A stretch of 64,000 nucleotides of DNA from JANNYA01 sp031422315 (GCA_031422315.1 JANOQN010000054.1:1-64000), one strand, 5' to 3'. Numbered from the stretch's first letter, positions 35,415 to 45,439 are shown. A program made the numbers and translations. Notes: generated by a model not told the origin, from the letters alone.

Positions 35415-37784
35415 TTGAACACGACTAAGACGCCCTCTCCTGCCAAAGCAGCGGCAGCACCATTGAGTCTAGAGGACTCAACGGACGGCAATGCGCGTAG
35501 CGACGCTACCCCCAGCCTTACGCCGCACCGGGAGAATGAATTTACGATTCCGAACATTTCCGGCACGTTAGAACCGGTACCGGAAACGCTCGGGCCATGG
35601 AAGTTAATTCAACTGATTGGCCGGGGTGGCATGGGTGAAGTTTGGCGCGCAGAGCGCTGCGACGGCGCGTTTGAAATGAGCGCTGCAATCAAGCTGCTGC
35701 GCAGTGATCGCACCAATGTGGCTGATCGATTCAAACGCGAGCGTCAACTGTTAGCGGAGCTTGATCACCCGCGAATAGCAAGGCTGATCGACGGTGGTGT
35801 AGCCCCACCGACTCGTTACAATCCGGCGGGTTTACCCTATCTCGTCACTGAATTTATTGATGGCGAGCAGTTGGAAACTTGGTGTGAAAAGCGATCCGCC
35901 AATCTAGCGCAGTGCTTAACGCTCATGCTGCAAGTGTGCGATGCGGTCAGCTATGCGCACAGCGAGTTGATCGTGCACCGCGATCTAAAACCAGGAAATA
36001 TACTGGTCGACGCGCTTGGGTTTGCGCATTTGCTTGATTTTGGGATTGCCAAGCTGCTAGATCCTGAGCTTGATGATGAGCGCACTGACGAATCCCCGCA
36101 TACGCCTGAATTCGCAGCGCCGGAGCAGGTGCAGAACCTAAACATTACCGTGCGCACTGATATCTATGCGCTTGGGCTGATTTTGTATTCGCTGCTGACC
36201 GGCACGCGTCCGCAGCGGCGCTTGCCGAATCTTGCTGAGCAGTTGGACAACATCATATCCGGCGTACCCGCATTAGCCAGCCATGCGCAAACGCCCGCCC
36301 TGGCGCTGCGCATTCCCGCCGAATCACTGCGCGGCGATTTGGACGCCATCATTGCCAAAGCGATCTCGAAAGCGCCTGCGGATCGTTACGCCAGCGCGGC
36401 CGAATTAGCCGCCGATTTGCGCGGATTTATCGCCGGAAAACCGGTCAAAGCGCGCACCGCAGGTTGGTTTGAGCGCGGCAAACGCTTTGCCCTGCGAAAT
36501 CAGGTCAAATTAGCGCTAACCGTCGCATTCGCCACGCTCGTTCTGGCAGGCGCGGCGCTGGCGCTTTGGCAGTACGCTGAAATGGCAACGCGGCAAGCGC
36601 TAAGCCAGCAGCGCAGCTTAGAAAGTAAAGCCGTTAATCGCTTTATTGCCAGCCTGGTACGCGATTTGCGCGTGCAAAGCGAGGCACCCGCACTGCTCGA
36701 GCAAGCGCGCGTGTATGCAGCGGCTGAGCTTGCGAATTTCCCGGACATAGACGCTGCGCTGAGCTTTGAAATTTCCAACGCGTATCGCAATATTGGCAAA
36801 CCGATAGAACGCCTCGCCACACTGGATGAGCTGATGCAGCGAGTCAGCAAAACCAATAGCCAAAACGCGATTCGCGCGACTAGCTGCGCGCAGGCGCTTG
36901 CGCACGCGGAAAACGGAAATTTGGTCGATGCGCGTAAGCTGTTAGATCAAGCAGAGATTCAAAGCGACGCGCCAGCTTATGCAGCGGTTGAATGCGGGCT
37001 CAGCGGAGGGCGTGCGCTGCGCAGGCTAGGCGAACCCGAGCGCGCCATTGAAATGCTACAAACCGGCCTGGCAAAAGTGGACGCTAGCCAAGATTCTGAG
37101 CTGGCGATTGAATTCCAAAGCGCCATTGGCGGATCACTCATCGACGCGGCACGGTATCAAGAATCCGAAGCGGTGCTCAACGCGCTGGAGCGCCAGCTTA
37201 GCGAGCAAAAACGCACCGAAAACAATCTATATCAAAGCGTGCTGCTCAACTTAGGTATCGCAAATCTAAATTTAGGCAGGCTAGCGCAGGCTAGCGCGCT
37301 GGTCGAGCGCAGCATCGCCATTCAAAAACTGCGCGGAGAACGATGGCAAAACCTAAAGCACCAATGTGTGCTGGCGAAAATCCAGCTGCTGCGAGGCGCG
37401 GCGGAACAAGCTGCAATCAGCTTAAGCAAAATTACCGAATCGAGCCGCTTTACCGAGCTGCCGCTGACGAGTCAGCTTGAGTGTTGGCGCGATTTAGCTG
37501 AGGTTGCAGTGGCAAGCGCAAATCGAAACCAGCTAATGCGCGCCAATAACGAACACCGCAAAGGCAGCGCAGCGTTTGCGCCTGCTAGCGCCACCCGTTA
37601 TTACCAACAGCTGTTAGACGCTGAATTGGCCGTACTCGATGGCGATAGTGCCGGCGCCAAGCGGCTATTGACTCAGCTGATACAGCTGCCGCAAACCAGG
37701 GAGCGTTCGAGTCTGGAGCCGATTCGCTTGCGCGCGGGAATGCTATTGGACCGTGCTCGTGAAGCCACTCCACCAATGAATTAA
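35415..37784 (+). CDS. Membrane Ser/Thr protein kinase with TPR-like C-terminus
   Basis: A 789-residue Hanks-type kinase: LIGRGGMGEVWRAE loop, HRDLKPGNIL, LLDFGIAK and APEQ are intact (about 75-300). A membrane segment at about 365-390 leads to a C-terminal half of TPR-like helical repeats (e.g. LNLGIANLNLGRLAQASALVERSI). The only start is TTG at 35415; the first 60 residues are low complexity. It differs from the kinase at 22796 in the C-terminal sensor. Such kinases are common in Lysobacter-like genomes; substrate unknown. Confidence 0.9.
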   Translation: MNTTKTPSPAKAAAAPLSLEDSTDGNARSDATPSLTPHRENEFTIPNISGTLEPVPETLGPWKLIQLIGRGGMGEVWRAERCDGAFEMSAAIKLLRSDRTNVADRFKRERQLLAELDHPRIARLIDGGVAPPTRYNPAGLPYLVTEFIDGEQLETWCEKRSANLAQCLTLMLQVCDAVSYAHSELIVHRDLKPGNILVDALGFAHLLDFGIAKLLDPELDDERTDESPHTPEFAAPEQVQNLNITVRTDIYALGLILYSLLTGTRPQRRLPNLAEQLDNIISGVPALASHAQTPALALRIPAESLRGDLDAIIAKAISKAPADRYASAAELAADLRGFIAGKPVKARTAGWFERGKRFALRNQVKLALTVAFATLVLAGAALALWQYAEMATRQALSQQRSLESKAVNRFIASLVRDLRVQSEAPALLEQARVYAAAELANFPDIDAALSFEISNAYRNIGKPIERLATLDELMQRVSKTNSQNAIRATSCAQALAHAENGNLVDARKLLDQAEIQSDAPAYAAVECGLSGGRALRRLGEPERAIEMLQTGLAKVDASQDSELAIEFQSAIGGSLIDAARYQESEAVLNALERQLSEQKRTENNLYQSVLLNLGIANLNLGRLAQASALVERSIAIQKLRGERWQNLKHQCVLAKIQLLRGAAEQAAISLSKITESSRFTELPLTSQLECWRDLAEVAVASANRNQLMRANNEHRKGSAAFAPASATRYYQQLLDAELAVLDGDSAGAKRLLTQLIQLPQTRERSSLEPIRLRAGMLLDRAREATPPMN

Positions 37785-37937
37785 AAAATGGTACCCGCGC
37801 AGATTTGTTGAATAAATTCGTCACAAATTCGCGGTAAAAGTCGATTAGCGCACACTGTCATGGTTTTGCTGCGCAAATGTCATCTTTCTAACGAACAAGC
37901 TTTGCCAATATTGCTGCAACGCAACATTGGAGCCGTT

Positions 37938-38621
37938 ATGAAAACCCGCTTTTCACCCACCGCCTTAGCCTTAATCATACTACTGGTGTTTTTACAGGTC
38001 GTGCTCGTCGGCTACACCCAAGTGACGCTAGAGCGTAGAAATGACCAGCTCTTGCAAAGCTTTCGCAGCCACGGCATGGCGCTTTACGAGTTACAGCTCA
38101 ACACACTGCACATGCGCCGATATGAAAAAGATTACTTCCTAGCCATCAATAATCCCGCTGAGCGCAACCGATATGGCCAGCTCTGGCAAGATTACCGGGC
38201 GAACGCATTCAACAATTTAATCGAAGTCGAAAATACCCCCGACTTCGCCGCCGCAGATCACGCACAATTCAAGCAGTGGCGCACACTGTTAACGGACTAC
38301 ACCGTCGATTTCGAACGCGCGATGGACTGGGCCGAAGCCACAATAAAACGCGATGGCAGTATTCCCGATGTAGTCGCAGCCTACGCCACCATGGGCGAAG
38401 CGCGCATCGCCATTCGAACCGTACTCGGGCAATCGCAAACCATTACCGACGCGCAGTTCGATTGGCTCAACCGCTCCAGTAGTGACATCGCTTTCTGGAA
38501 TCGTATGCTGATTCTCGCTAGCGCTATCGTCGCGCTTGTGATTGCTTGGCTGATTGTACTAACGGGCAGCGGCGCGTTTCGGGTTAGGCCGAATTTTGCT
38601 TCAAGGAAGTCAGTTGCTTAA
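37938..38621 (+). CDS. Sensor-type membrane protein without output domain
   Basis: A 227-residue protein with two membrane segments (near residues 8-28 and 190-210) enclosing a helical periplasmic domain with MRRYEKDYFLAINN, a pattern seen in helical bimodular chemoreceptor sensors. Unlike a chemoreceptor it stops shortly after the second membrane segment, with no HAMP or signalling domain. The ATG at 37938 follows GGAG. It may be a truncated receptor or a stand-alone sensor subunit. Confidence 0.6.
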   Translation: MKTRFSPTALALIILLVFLQVVLVGYTQVTLERRNDQLLQSFRSHGMALYELQLNTLHMRRYEKDYFLAINNPAERNRYGQLWQDYRANAFNNLIEVENTPDFAAADHAQFKQWRTLLTDYTVDFERAMDWAEATIKRDGSIPDVVAAYATMGEARIAIRTVLGQSQTITDAQFDWLNRSSSDIAFWNRMLILASAIVALVIAWLIVLTGSGAFRVRPNFASRKSVA

Positions 38622-38672
38622 AAGATCGGACGTGCGCAACAATCAGAGCTTGTCTCATTTTGGTAAAGTTTG

Positions 38673-39089
38673 ATGCACGCACTTTTATGGCCGATATTTG
38701 CCCTAGTGGCGCTTACGTTTTTAGTTTGGGGCTCAATGTTTTTCGAGCGTCGTTCACAAATGCGGACGCTGCGTATTCACCCGCAGCGGGTCGCAACTTC
38801 CGGGCAAATGGCGCAAATGCTGCCAAAAACCAATGCGGCGGATAACTTTCGCAATCTGTTTGAACTGCCGGTGCTGTTTTATGCGCTATGTATTTTGCTG
38901 ATGCACACGCAGCAATTGAGTTCGTTCTTCATCAATTGCGCCTGGGTTTTTGTGGCACTGCGAATCGTTCACAGCGGGATACACCTGAGCTATAACCGCG
39001 TCATGCACCGCTTTTATGCCTATCTACTAAGCTCACTCACGCTGTGGCTAATGTGGGGCACATTTGCCTATCAGATGGTGAGCCGATAG
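38673..39089 (+). CDS. MAPEG family membrane protein
   Basis: A 138-residue protein with four membrane helices and the segment AADNFRNLFELPVLFYALCI that marks the MAPEG family (membrane-associated proteins of eicosanoid and glutathione metabolism). Bacterial members may be glutathione transferases but most are uncharacterised. It is followed 2 bp later by the aldolase-like gene, so they may be co-transcribed. Confidence 0.85.
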   Translation: MHALLWPIFALVALTFLVWGSMFFERRSQMRTLRIHPQRVATSGQMAQMLPKTNAADNFRNLFELPVLFYALCILLMHTQQLSSFFINCAWVFVALRIVHSGIHLSYNRVMHRFYAYLLSSLTLWLMWGTFAYQMVSR

Positions 39090-39091
39090 CG

Positions 39092-40147
39092 ATGCCAGTG
39101 ATGTCAAACAATCCTTACAGCTACGCCTTTGCCAGCGACAACACCGCGCCCGCTACGCCTGAGGCGATTGCCGCACTGCTAGGTGCGAATCAAGATGCAC
39201 AGGCGCCATCCTACGGCGCGGATCGGTTTACCGCATCGGCGATTGGCGCGCTCAGAACGTGGTTCGAATGCCCGCAAGCTGAGATTTTCTTCGTGTTTTC
39301 CGGAACTGCGGCGAATGCCCTAGCGCTGGCTGCGCTGCGCAAACCGTATGAGAGTGTTTTTTGTACCCATGAAGCGCACATCGAAAAGGACGAATCCGCC
39401 GCGCCGGAATTTTTCGCGCAAGGTTTGAAGCTGCACCTGATTGGCGATGCGCGCGGAGACAAGCTCGATCTAGCCGCCGCCGCGACCATTTTGGCGGGCA
39501 ATCGTGGGATGCATTCGCCGCAGCCTAAGCTGATTAGCCTGAGCCAATGCACCGAATTTGGCACCTGCTATTCAATCGCTGAGCTGGGAGCGGTGCGCGC
39601 ATTTGCCGATCAGCATGGTTTGCACGTGCATATGGACGGCGCGCGTTTTGCCAATGCCTTAGCATTTGCGCGCGCTTCGCCCGCTGATTTAACCTGGCGC
39701 GCCGGTGTTGATGTGCTGAGCTTAGGCGGCACCAAAAATGGCGTGTGTACGTCCGAAGCGCTGATTTTTTTCAAGCCAGAGCTCGCCAATGGTTTTCTGA
39801 ATCGGCGCAAGCAAGGCGGCCAGCTGCTATCGAAAATGCGTTTGCTAAGCGCGCCATGGTTGGGCGCATTGCCGCAGTTTTTATCGCGCGCCCAGCATGC
39901 TAACTCGTGCGCGCAGCAGCTTTCACAAGGGCTGATAGATCTAGGTTTAAAGCTCGCGTTTCCCGTGCAGGCGAACGGTGTGTTCGTGCATTTGCCAGCT
40001 GAACTTGTCGCCAAACTTGAAGCCTTGGACTGGCATTTCTATAAGTTTTACGGGGCTGATGTATATCGATTTATGTGCGCTTGGAACACCGAGCCTGCGG
40101 CGATTACGCAGTTGATGAGTGATATAAAGGCCGTCATTCCTGCGTAA
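39092..40147 (+). CDS. L-threonine aldolase-like PLP enzyme
   Basis: A 351-residue fold-type I PLP enzyme with SYGADRFTASAIGAL, the VHMDGARFANAL pattern and the PLP-binding Lys in SLGGTKNGV, as in low-specificity threonine aldolases that cleave threonine to glycine and acetaldehyde. Either of two ATGs (39092, 39101) is possible. It lies 2 bp after the MAPEG gene. Stereospecificity cannot be read from sequence. Confidence 0.9.
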   Translation: MPVMSNNPYSYAFASDNTAPATPEAIAALLGANQDAQAPSYGADRFTASAIGALRTWFECPQAEIFFVFSGTAANALALAALRKPYESVFCTHEAHIEKDESAAPEFFAQGLKLHLIGDARGDKLDLAAAATILAGNRGMHSPQPKLISLSQCTEFGTCYSIAELGAVRAFADQHGLHVHMDGARFANALAFARASPADLTWRAGVDVLSLGGTKNGVCTSEALIFFKPELANGFLNRRKQGGQLLSKMRLLSAPWLGALPQFLSRAQHANSCAQQLSQGLIDLGLKLAFPVQANGVFVHLPAELVAKLEALDWHFYKFYGADVYRFMCAWNTEPAAITQLMSDIKAVIPA

Positions 40148-40174
40148 GCGGCAATTCTCAACGTTCTGACCCCT

Positions 40175-40213
40175 GCAATGGATGTCCCGCCTGCGCGGAG
40201 ATAGCGAGGCGGG
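40175..40213. repeat. Degenerate copy of the 'GTCATCCCCGCG' palindromic repeat
   Basis: TGGATGTCCCGCCTGCGCGGAG then ATAGCGAGGCGGGA between the aldolase-like gene and secB resembles a mutated inverted copy of the repeat found at 26367, 44979 and 57824. Confidence 0.5.
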
Positions 40214-40237
40214 ATTAAGCTCATGGTATATCAGCCC

Positions 40238-40723
40238 TTAATTAAGCGCAGGGCTCGCGGGCTGCTGTTCTTGACGACGGCGCACAGCATCGGCGTACAC
40301 TTGTTCGAAGTTAATCGGCTGCAAGAACAAAGGTGGGAAGCCGCCATTTTGGATCACATCAGAAATCACTTGGCGCGCATACGGGAACAAAACATGTGGG
40401 CAATAGGTTCCTAACACTGAATCTAGCTGCTGCGGATCAAAGCCCACGCAGCCAAAGACACCGGCTTGCTGCACTTCACAAAGATACGCGGTTTTTTCAC
40501 CGGCTTTGCAAGTCACGGTGATGGCCAACACAACTTCAAATAGGTTTTCACCCACATTCGCGACGCGCTGCGTCAAATTCATATCAATTCGCGGCTGGGT
40601 TTGCTCGCTGAAAATTTGCGGAGTGCTAGGCGCTTCAAACGATAAGTCTTTCAAATAAATTTTTTGTACAGATAAATTCGGGCCTTGATCTTGTGCAGCG
40701 CCGTTGGTGGTTTCATCAGCCAT
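40238..40723 (-). CDS. secB: Protein-export chaperone SecB
   Basis: A 161-residue SecB: LSVQKIYLKDLSFEAP at 17-32 is the standard start, followed by VVLAITVTCKAGEKTAYLCEVQQAGVF and GGFPPLFLQPINFEQVY, all family hallmarks. SecB keeps preproteins unfolded and delivers them to SecA. The usual neighbours grxC and gpsA are not present. It is divergent from the diguanylate cyclase gene. Confidence 0.97.
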   Translation of the reverse strand: MADETTNGAAQDQGPNLSVQKIYLKDLSFEAPSTPQIFSEQTQPRIDMNLTQRVANVGENLFEVVLAITVTCKAGEKTAYLCEVQQAGVFGCVGFDPQQLDSVLGTYCPHVLFPYARQVISDVIQNGGFPPLFLQPINFEQVYADAVRRRQEQQPASPALN

Positions 40724-40947
40724 GGGTAACTCCGGATTTCAAAAAGAGGTTGGACAAAAAGGGGATGGGGCGAGATCGAATGCAGCGGGAACTTTGCGTT
40801 CTCGCCGCAAGCAATATGGGCAGTTCACGCGATTTCAACTGTTTCGCGAGTCGCGTGCTTGTTTTGATAAACGGGGAAACCTGACAATTCTCCGAGGATT
40901 GCTGCGCAAAATCACCAGCAAAACGGCGCTGAAGTATTCCAGAATCC

Positions 40948-42135
40948 ATGAAAACGCGTAAGGTGCAGCCTGAGCTCTCGCGCGTTGGCGGTTCAGCTCA
41001 GCTACCTTCCACCCAGGATCCGCTCACTTATTCCATGTCAAAACGAACGCGTACCAGCACTGGCCTAAATAACGAGCAATTCCAACATACCGCGCACTTG
41101 GATCGGCTTTATTCGGCTAGGCGCTTTTTATGGCGTTCTAGCGTGCCCGCTTGCATTGGGCTGGCGTTGTTTTGGGTCTTCGACGTAGTAGTCGCAGGCG
41201 ATTTGGCACTGCCGAGCCTAGCCGTGCGGCTCGTCGGCGTGATTATTTTGCTGGTTTTCGCATTTTTTGCCAAGCGCGCACAAAACCCGGTGCTGATAGA
41301 AACACTGCTTTGCGTACCTGCGGCTACGCTCACCTTGTGCGTGGCGCTTGCAGCACGTTTGAGCGGCGGTGATGCGGCTTACTATGCAGGTGGTGTATCG
41401 CTGATGTTTTGTCTAAGCGCGGTTTGGCTAGTCCGCAAACGGACGTTTTATTGCCTGAATTTATTCGTGCTCGCGATCGTGTCGGCGATTGGCTATCACT
41501 GGTTGGGAAAGGCCGATATCGCACTGCTTTTGCTGTGCTTACTGGGCATTTTGTGCGGCGCATTGTTTCTGGATTTTTTAAGTCGACTCAGCCGCCGAGC
41601 GCTTCGCTTACAACTCGAACTAAAGACAGAATCTCGCACCGACGCACTGACAGGCCTGCCGAATCGGCGCGCATTTCTAGAAGATGCCGAAGATGGCTGG
41701 CAGCGCGCGCTCAGGCGTGGAAAATCGATTGCGGTGATGATTATCGATGCGGATCACTTCAAAGAAGTCAACGATCAATTTGGGCACGATGTTGGCGATG
41801 CGGTACTACAAGCGCTAGCCTCCGCGATTGCCAATGCCTTAGCCGGCCCTCAGCCATGTGGGCGTTTAGGCGGTGAAGAGTTTGGCGTCATGTTCCACGA
41901 AATGAGCTTTGGCGATGCCTGCCAGCAAGCCGAACGCGTGCGTGCAGCCGTGCAACACTTTGGCTGGGCCCTAGAACAGCTGCCACAAATGCAAGTCAGT
42001 ATCGGGCTTGCGTTTTTGGAAAACCCCAAAGCTGCCTCAGAATGCTCGCTGTCAACGCTGATGCGTCATGCAGATCAAGCGCTGTACCTAGCAAAGCACG
42101 AGGGGCGAAATCGGGCACATTGCGTGAAGGCCTAG
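40948..42135 (+). CDS. Membrane diguanylate cyclase (GGDEF)
   Basis: A 395-residue protein with about six membrane segments (residues 68-215) and a C-terminal GGDEF domain with an intact active site LGGEEFG and DADHFKEVNDQFGH. It should make c-di-GMP from GTP. No product-inhibition RxxD site is seen just before the active site. An alternative ATG at 41035 would remove the first 29 residues. With the PilZ-like and FimX-like proteins it forms a possible c-di-GMP network near pilus genes. Confidence 0.9.
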   Translation: MKTRKVQPELSRVGGSAQLPSTQDPLTYSMSKRTRTSTGLNNEQFQHTAHLDRLYSARRFLWRSSVPACIGLALFWVFDVVVAGDLALPSLAVRLVGVIILLVFAFFAKRAQNPVLIETLLCVPAATLTLCVALAARLSGGDAAYYAGGVSLMFCLSAVWLVRKRTFYCLNLFVLAIVSAIGYHWLGKADIALLLLCLLGILCGALFLDFLSRLSRRALRLQLELKTESRTDALTGLPNRRAFLEDAEDGWQRALRRGKSIAVMIIDADHFKEVNDQFGHDVGDAVLQALASAIANALAGPQPCGRLGGEEFGVMFHEMSFGDACQQAERVRAAVQHFGWALEQLPQMQVSIGLAFLENPKAASECSLSTLMRHADQALYLAKHEGRNRAHCVKA

Positions 42136-42260
42136 ATCTAAAAACCTCTCCGATCCGCTGATTTTGCGCACGGGTTTGACTTCTAGCGCGACTTTAGCAA
42201 TCTAAACACGCTAAGCTTGCGCCAGCGTCAAATCCACACCTGAAAATCTAGGGGCAAAGC

Positions 42261-43388
42261 ATGAGCGGCATTGATTTCAATTCGTTTCTCAAACTGATGG
42301 TGCATAAAAAAGCATCGGATTTGTTTATCACTACCGGCGTTCCGCCTTCGATTAAAGTTCACGGCCGCATCGGGCCGATCACGCAATCGCCGCTGACCAG
42401 TCAGCAGGCGCGCGATTTGGTGCTGTCGGTGATGACGCCCTCGCAGCGCGAAGAATTCGAGAAAACCCACGAATGTCAGTTCGCCATCTCGTTACAAGGT
42501 GTTGGGCGCTTTCGTGTATCGGCGTTCTATCAGCGCAACCACGTCGGCATGGTGCTGCGCCGCATTGAATCGAAAATCCCTTCGGTAGACGAGCTCAACC
42601 TGCCGCAAGTCATCAAGCAGCTGGCGATGGTCAAACGCGGCATGGTGATTTTCGTTGGCGCCACCGGCACCGGAAAGTCAACCTCGTTAGCCGCCATGAT
42701 TGGCTATCGCAACCAAAATTCATCCGGGCACATAATTACCATTGAAGATCCGATTGAATTCGTCCACAAACACGAAGGTTGCATCGTCACGCAGCGCGAA
42801 GTCGGCATTGATACCGACACCTTTGATAACGCCCTGAAAAACACGCTGCGGCAAGCGCCGGATGTGATTTTGATCGGCGAAGTGCGCACCCGGGAAACCA
42901 TGGAGCACGCGATTGCGTTCTCGGAAACCGGGCATTTGTGCCTGTGTACGCTGCATGCAAACAACGCCAACCAAGCGATCGACCGTATCTTGCATTTTTT
43001 TGCCGAAGATCGCCGCCAGCAGCTGCTGATGGATTTGTCGCTAAACCTAAAAGGCATCGTCGCGCAGCAATTGATTCCAACGCCCGATGGCAAAGGCCGC
43101 CGCGTGGCCATGGAAGTGCTGCTCGGTACTCCCTTGGTGTCGGATTACATCCGCCAAGGCGATATCCATAAAATTAAGGACTTGATGAAAGATTCGACTA
43201 ATCTTGGCATGCGCACCTTCGATCAGAGTCTGTTTGAACTCTACAGCGCTGGTGAAATCAGCTACGAAGACGCGCTTCGACACGCTGACTCTGCCAACGA
43301 AGTGCGCTTAAAGATCAAGCTTAGCCAAGGCGGCGATGCGCATACGCTGGCGAGTGGCATGGATGGGGTGGAGTTGGTGGAGAGTTAG
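42261..43388 (+). CDS. pilU: Type IV pilus retraction ATPase PilU
   Basis: A 375-residue secretion-type ATPase: Walker A GATGTGKS (about 131-138), ITIEDPIEF and GEVRTRETMEHA motifs of the PilT/PilU family. N-terminal KASDLFITTGVPPSIKVHG and the C-terminal extension ending LASGMDGVELVES are typical of PilU rather than PilT. It powers pilus retraction together with PilT. PilT itself is not adjacent. A response regulator gene pilR follows after 151 bp. Confidence 0.93.
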   Translation: MSGIDFNSFLKLMVHKKASDLFITTGVPPSIKVHGRIGPITQSPLTSQQARDLVLSVMTPSQREEFEKTHECQFAISLQGVGRFRVSAFYQRNHVGMVLRRIESKIPSVDELNLPQVIKQLAMVKRGMVIFVGATGTGKSTSLAAMIGYRNQNSSGHIITIEDPIEFVHKHEGCIVTQREVGIDTDTFDNALKNTLRQAPDVILIGEVRTRETMEHAIAFSETGHLCLCTLHANNANQAIDRILHFFAEDRRQQLLMDLSLNLKGIVAQQLIPTPDGKGRRVAMEVLLGTPLVSDYIRQGDIHKIKDLMKDSTNLGMRTFDQSLFELYSAGEISYEDALRHADSANEVRLKIKLSQGGDAHTLASGMDGVELVES

Positions 43389-43539
43389 TTGATTGCGCGG
43401 TTTTCCTAGGGCGCCGGGCATGACATACACCAGTGGTAGCCACTTCGACTATCGACAAATTTTGTCACAAGCTGCCCAACATTCCCCTAAATTTTATGCG
43501 GAGTTGTTAAAGTAGCGCGCTGCCACACGTGAAGTTCTC

Positions 43540-44934
43540 ATGGAAAAACGTCTCGCCCTGATTGTTGATGATGAGCCCGCGCTGCTCGACACCGTCTCCA
43601 TGATTCTGATTCGCAGCGGCTTGGCCGTTGAAACCGCGCTGAATTTGACCGATGCCAAAGTTAAGCTCAGCAAACTACGCTTTGATTTGTGTTTAACCGA
43701 TATGCGGCTGCCAGATGGCACTGGTTTGGAGCTAATCACGCATATTAATAAGGAATACCCAGAAACGCCGGTAGCGATGATTACTGCATACGGCAATATG
43801 GATTTGGCGGTGCAGGCGCTGAAAGCTGGGGCGTTTGATTGCGTCAACAAACCGGTCGATATTGCCCAGCTGCGCGCGATGGTGCAGCATGCGCTGAATT
43901 TAAGCGCGGAACGCCCGGCCGTTGCAGTCGCCGCGAAAGCCGACACGAAAGCGGATAGCAGTCCAGCCAGCGCCAGCCGCATGCTCGGCAAATCCGCGGT
44001 TATGGCCGAAGTTGCCAGCAAAATCGCCAAATTGGCCCGCAGCCAGGCGCCAGTCCATATATCCGGGGAATCCGGCACTGGTAAAGAATTGGCCGCCAAA
44101 GCCATTCACGATCAAAGCCCGCGCAGCGGCGGCGCGTTTGTGCCGGTCAATTGCGGCGCCATTCCGGCCGAATTGATGGAAAGCGAGTTCTTCGGACACA
44201 AACGCGGCAGCTTCACCGGCGCGCAGGCCGATAAAGAAGGCCTGTTCAAAGCCGCGCACGGCGGCACGCTGTTTTTAGATGAAGTAGCCGAATTACCGAT
44301 GCACATGCAGGTCAAGCTGCTGCGCGTGCTGCAAGAAAAAACCGTGCGCCCCATTGGCGAAAACAAAGAACTGCCGATTGATGTGCGGTTACTCAGCGCC
44401 ACCCACAAAGATTTAGCCAAACTGGTCGATCAAGGCCTGTTCCGGCAAGATTTGTACTACCGCATCAACGTAATCGAACTCAAGCTGCCGGCCCTGCGCG
44501 AACGCGGTGAAGACGTCAATTTACTAGCTGAGCACTTTTTGACTCGGCTTGCAGCAGATTGGGGCATAAAAGTGCCCATATTGACACCCGCCGCCGTCAG
44601 CGCTATGCACGATTACAGCTTCCCTGGCAATGTGCGCGAACTGCAAAACATGCTGGAACGCGCCGTCGCACTTTGCGAAAACGACGAAATCGAAGTGCGC
44701 GATTTACAGCTCAAAGCGCAAACCGGCACACAGCCAGCAATACCCGCCGATCCAATAGAAGCCAAAGCCGCACTCGCCCATGCCGGATTAGTCGATCAAA
44801 TTGATTCCCTACAGCGCGATGTGCTAGTCAAAGCCCTTGAAGAAACCCGCTGGAACCGTACCGCCGCCGCCAAAAAGCTGGGAATTACGTTTAGGGCGAT
44901 GCGCTATCGGTTGAAGAAGTTGGGGATTGAGTAG
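43540..44934 (+). CDS. pilR: Sigma-54-dependent response regulator PilR
   Basis: A 464-residue NtrC-type protein: receiver with phospho-Asp in CLTDMRLPDG (about residue 54), AAA+ domain with Walker A GESGTGKE and the sigma-54 contact loop as GSFTGA (Ser instead of the usual Ala), Walker B GGTLFLDE, and a Fis-type HTH at the end (WNRTAAAKKLGITFRAMRYR). In Pseudomonas PilR activates pilA. The PilS kinase gene is absent from the neighbourhood; pilA is 3.7 kb downstream, past the toxin-antitoxin island. Confidence 0.9.
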   Translation: MEKRLALIVDDEPALLDTVSMILIRSGLAVETALNLTDAKVKLSKLRFDLCLTDMRLPDGTGLELITHINKEYPETPVAMITAYGNMDLAVQALKAGAFDCVNKPVDIAQLRAMVQHALNLSAERPAVAVAAKADTKADSSPASASRMLGKSAVMAEVASKIAKLARSQAPVHISGESGTGKELAAKAIHDQSPRSGGAFVPVNCGAIPAELMESEFFGHKRGSFTGAQADKEGLFKAAHGGTLFLDEVAELPMHMQVKLLRVLQEKTVRPIGENKELPIDVRLLSATHKDLAKLVDQGLFRQDLYYRINVIELKLPALRERGEDVNLLAEHFLTRLAADWGIKVPILTPAAVSAMHDYSFPGNVRELQNMLERAVALCENDEIEVRDLQLKAQTGTQPAIPADPIEAKAALAHAGLVDQIDSLQRDVLVKALEETRWNRTAAAKKLGITFRAMRYRLKKLGIE

Positions 44935-44978
44935 GCTAATCAGCGTTTCAGTAGCCTCGAATAGCTCGATAACCGTAT

Positions 44979-45007
44979 CTTCATCCCCGCGAAGGCGGGG
45001 ATCCAGG
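44979..45007 (+). repeat. 'TCATCCCCGCGAAGGCGGGG' palindromic repeat
   Basis: One copy, TTCATCCCCGCGAAGGCGGG then GATCCAGG, between pilR and the VapBC-type pair, on the same strand as the copies at 26367 and 57824. Confidence 0.85.
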
Positions 45008-45084
45008 TTCGACCAAATGCACTAAAACTCAAAGTTCAAAACCGAATCAAAGAGCATTTCTATATGCACGCGTTGTTCCAAATA

Positions 45085-45113
45085 ACAGTTTGACAGTTTG
45101 CTGGCTTGCCAGC
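45085..45113 (+). promoter_or_regulatory. Candidate operator of the VapBC-type pair
   Basis: Two direct copies of CAGTTTG-like sequence (45086-45099) and the palindrome GCTGGC-tt-GCCAGC (45100-45113) lie 30 bp before the antitoxin start. Antitoxins of this type commonly bind such palindromes to repress their own operon; the binding is inferred. Confidence 0.45.
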
Positions 45114-45142
45114 TAACCTGCAACAAACCTCCGGAGCACGCA

Positions 45143-45439
45143 ATGGACCAAACACAACTCACGCTGAGAGTTCCGACGCATTTACACAAAGCGCTAAAGC
45201 TTGCGAGCGTCAACGAGGCGAGAAGTATCCAGGACATCGCAATTGAGGCGTTAAGCGCAAGGATTGCAATCCAGCCGCCTAAAGGATTGCTCGGCTTTTT
45301 TGCGCTGCGCGATCAACTGCTTGCCGAAGCTGAGCCTGGTGAATTAGAAATCGAGCGTATTGACCTACAACCCAGCGATGGCAACACTTCGAGGTGTTCC
45401 GCTAAGCATGCGCTATTTGCTGGATACCGATACCTGTAG
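45143..45439 (+). CDS. Antitoxin of VapBC-type pair (RHH-like)
   Basis: A 98-residue protein starting at an ATG with GGAG upstream. The N-terminus LTLRVPTHLHKALKLASVNEARSIQDIAIEALSAR has the strand-helix-helix shape of ribbon-helix-helix antitoxins. Its 3' end overlaps the toxin gene by 32 bp, the usual coupling for these modules. Confidence 0.75.
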   Translation: MDQTQLTLRVPTHLHKALKLASVNEARSIQDIAIEALSARIAIQPPKGLLGFFALRDQLLAEAEPGELEIERIDLQPSDGNTSRCSAKHALFAGYRYL

